DNA from: Anaerolineae bacterium
GTDB lineage: Bacteria > Chloroflexota > Anaerolineae > JAAYZQ01
Direction of reading: 5' to 3'
Length of the DNA stretch: 8,134 nt
NCBI GenBank assembly: GCA_016926595.1
Contig: JAFGOG010000146.1
Span: 1 to 8,134, forward strand
A model generated the notes under the pieces. It did no database searches, was not told the origin of the DNA, and worked only from the letters and a program-made list of their open reading frames with translations. Positions 6,784 through 8,134 of the stretch are shown piece after piece (the first letter of the stretch is position 1; every line of letters starts with the position of its first letter). Position numbers and translations under genes: made by a program.

Positions 6784-7856
6784 AGTAGCAGCAAAATGAT
6801 GGGGATGACAAAGATCAGCCCCACGAAAACGGCCAGGGTGCGGTTATCGTGCAAAATGAGCTCCAAAATCCGCTCGACAGTGCCCTGGTAAAGCGAGTAG
6901 TTAAGCGTCAGCGCCACGATTGAAACTAACGCAACACTGATTATCTCGGTCATCACAATCAAGAAAGCGGAGGGCTGACCGGGAGGCTGGAGGATCAACA
7001 GCGCGGCCAGCAGGGTGTCGATAAAGGTTGTCACATTGGCGCCCATGATATAGGGGATGATATTCTCGCGCCGCACGTAGCCCTTGACCGCCAACGGCAC
7101 CAGCAGTGATATAGAGACCGAAACAGATAGCGTGACAAGGGTGATGCCGGCTCCCAGCAACACCATAAAGATGGGGCGGTAGACCAGCTCTGTAATGCGG
7201 TTGAAACGGGTGGACTGGGGATCGATCTCGGGCAATGCCATGTCAAAGATCTTGAACGCTGCCAATAACGTGCCAATGCCCAGGACAAAAATGAGGGGAT
7301 TTGACAGGTGTAGCTGATTGGCGAGCAGGTCGACGATCGGATCATAGGCGGCTCCCAAGAAAAAGGTCGTCTGTCGCCCGCCGCCAATCTGCAGCCCGTC
7401 AAGCCAATGGTTGCTCAGGGCGACATAGCCTAACCCCATGGCCGGCAGATGGATCGTGGCTGTGACCAATAGCGACAGGATTCCGATGCTGATGCTGGAT
7501 ACCCGTTGCTTGCCCCGCAGCCAATAGATAAAACCCACAAACAGGACGATGAACGACGCCCCAAGCCGTGAACCGGTAAGCATGGCAAACGCTTCGACCC
7601 CTGACATCAACTCGCCGCCGAACAGCGTCAGCGAGATGGCGGCCACCGGCGATCCGCTGAGCACCACATAGGCCATCAGCCAGCCAAACCCTAACGCGTT
7701 GACCATCCCATTCACCTGCAAATGGTTCATCAGCGGTTCGAGGCCTGATGCGCCTTTTTTCAGCAGCCATAGCGCCAGGATAAAGACCAGAATACCGGCG
7801 ACGGCCAGCGCGATGCGGCGCGCGTACCGGCCAAGCAAAGTCCAGGTCAGGCCCAT
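6780..7856 (-). CDS. Na/Pi-cotransporter-like integral membrane protein
   Basis: A 358-residue, very hydrophobic protein resembling the Na+/phosphate cotransporter (NptA/PF02690) family. It has the two-repeat plan: repeat 1 about residues 52-112 (SPVAAISLTLFGGELMSG, then LTGSRLGASF) and repeat 2 about 232-290 (SLLVPLAVKGYVRRENIIP, then MGANVTTFIDTLLAALL). Repeat 2 MGANVTTFIDTLLAA matches the family's GANIGTT-xx-ALLAA block well. However, the QSSS sodium/substrate signature of both repeats is absent (G68-S-P-V in repeat 1, an S-V-S-V-like stretch at 244-249 in repeat 2), so phosphate may not be the substrate. There is no C-terminal PhoU domain, which many bacterial members have; the protein ends at LLLL. 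It starts inside the end of thiI (10-bp overlap) and its stop overlaps the stress-protein start, so all three genes form one operon. Sodium-coupled anion transport is inferred. Confidence 0.78.
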   Translation of the reverse strand: MGLTWTLLGRYARRIALAVAGILVFILALWLLKKGASGLEPLMNHLQVNGMVNALGFGWLMAYVVLSGSPVAAISLTLFGGELMSGVEAFAMLTGSRLGASFIVLFVGFIYWLRGKQRVSSISIGILSLLVTATIHLPAMGLGYVALSNHWLDGLQIGGGRQTTFFLGAAYDPIVDLLANQLHLSNPLIFVLGIGTLLAAFKIFDMALPEIDPQSTRFNRITELVYRPIFMVLLGAGITLVTLSVSVSISLLVPLAVKGYVRRENIIPYIMGANVTTFIDTLLAALLILQPPGQPSAFLIVMTEIISVALVSIVALTLNYSLYQGTVERILELILHDNRTLAVFVGLIFVIPIILLLL

Positions 7857-8134
7857 TCCACGCGCGCTCCGGCCAATCCTGTTGCCACCAGCCGGGCCAT
7901 ATCTAGGCCCGCCTCTGCTGCCTCGACGTCGGTCAATGCCGGCCGGGTGATGACCTGCCGGGGCATGAGAAACTGGCAGCAGTCGTCGCTCGCTTCGATC
8001 GAGATCTCGTAGGTGCCGATGGTTTTGGCTTTGGCGACGATCTCGGTCTTGTCCAGGCCGATCAGTGGGCGCAGGATCGGCAGCGAGGCCACGGCCTCGA
8101 CGGCCCGCAGGCTGTGTAGAGTCTGCGAGGCGAC
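7847..8134 (-). CDS. thiI: ThiI, tRNA 4-thiouridine synthase, C-terminal part (5' end outside window)
   Basis: ThiI adenylates and thiolates U8 of tRNA to 4-thiouridine and supplies sulfur for thiamine thiazole synthesis. The frame runs open to the window edge: the segment VASQTLHSLRAVEAV at its upstream end matches the family's GQVASQTLENL block, so a GTG at 8092 is an internal codon. The 95 visible residues include LPILRPLIGLDKTEI, IGTYEISIEASDDCC (D51-C52-C53 of the fragment) and MPRQVITRP, all ThiI signatures. The protein stops about 40 residues after DDCC with no rhodanese domain, so it is the short form, as in Bacillus, which takes its sulfur from a dedicated cysteine desulfurase rather than a rhodanese Cys. 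The end overlaps the transporter gene by 10 bp. It is the most upstream visible gene of the operon; its promoter is outside the window. Confidence 0.93.
   Translation of the reverse strand, partial: VASQTLHSLRAVEAVASLPILRPLIGLDKTEIVAKAKTIGTYEISIEASDDCCQFLMPRQVITRPALTDVEAAEAGLDMARLVATGLAGARVEWA
7867..7870 (-). promoter_or_regulatory. Ribosome binding site of the transporter gene
   Basis: GGAG on the minus strand, 10 bases before the ATG at 7856 and inside the thiI coding end. The spacing is a little long but it supports that start over later ATGs. Confidence 0.4.

Overview
The window is a dense, high-G+C bacterial chromosome segment with eight genes, two of them cut by the window edges. There are no tRNA or rRNA genes, insertion sequences or CRISPR repeats. 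The gene content (a TPR/zinc-ribbon membrane protein beside a small winged-helix-like protein, a soluble PAS histidine kinase with an OmpR-type regulator, and a ThiI with no rhodanese domain) would fit a Chloroflexota (Anaerolineae-like) genome. This lineage is inferred from protein style alone and is only moderately secure.

Layout. (1) Positions 2-682 (+) hold the C-terminal part of threonine synthase. (2) Four genes on the minus strand follow, read from 4523 down to 657. The histidine kinase and response regulator overlap by 4 bp (ATGA). After a 118-bp gap with its own good promoter come a small winged-helix-like protein and, 18 bp later, a TPR / zinc-ribbon / four-helix membrane / TPR protein. 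(3) A divergent 190-bp control region (4524-4713) lies between the kinase and a plus-strand PrsW-type intramembrane protease (4714-5892). It contains back-to-back promoters and a perfect 15-bp palindrome over the protease -35 box. (4) A tightly overlapping minus-strand operon runs in from the right edge: thiI (partial), then a Na/Pi-cotransporter-like membrane protein, then a tandem universal stress protein.

How they may work together. The kinase/regulator pair and the PrsW-like protease share one control region, so they are candidates for a joint membrane or redox stress response. The winged-helix and TPR/zinc-ribbon genes downstream may belong to the same response, although their own promoter makes them separable. 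In the right-hand operon the transporter and the universal stress protein are translationally coupled (GTGA overlap), suggesting a membrane protein with a nucleotide-sensing partner. Both convergent gene pairs (thrC/TPR gene and prsW/usp) overlap at their 3' ends, so neither has an intergenic terminator. I see no hypervariable, phage or defence locus here. The most interesting parts are the palindromic divergent control region, the transporter lacking its family signature, and the unusual architectures of the kinase and the TPR protein.
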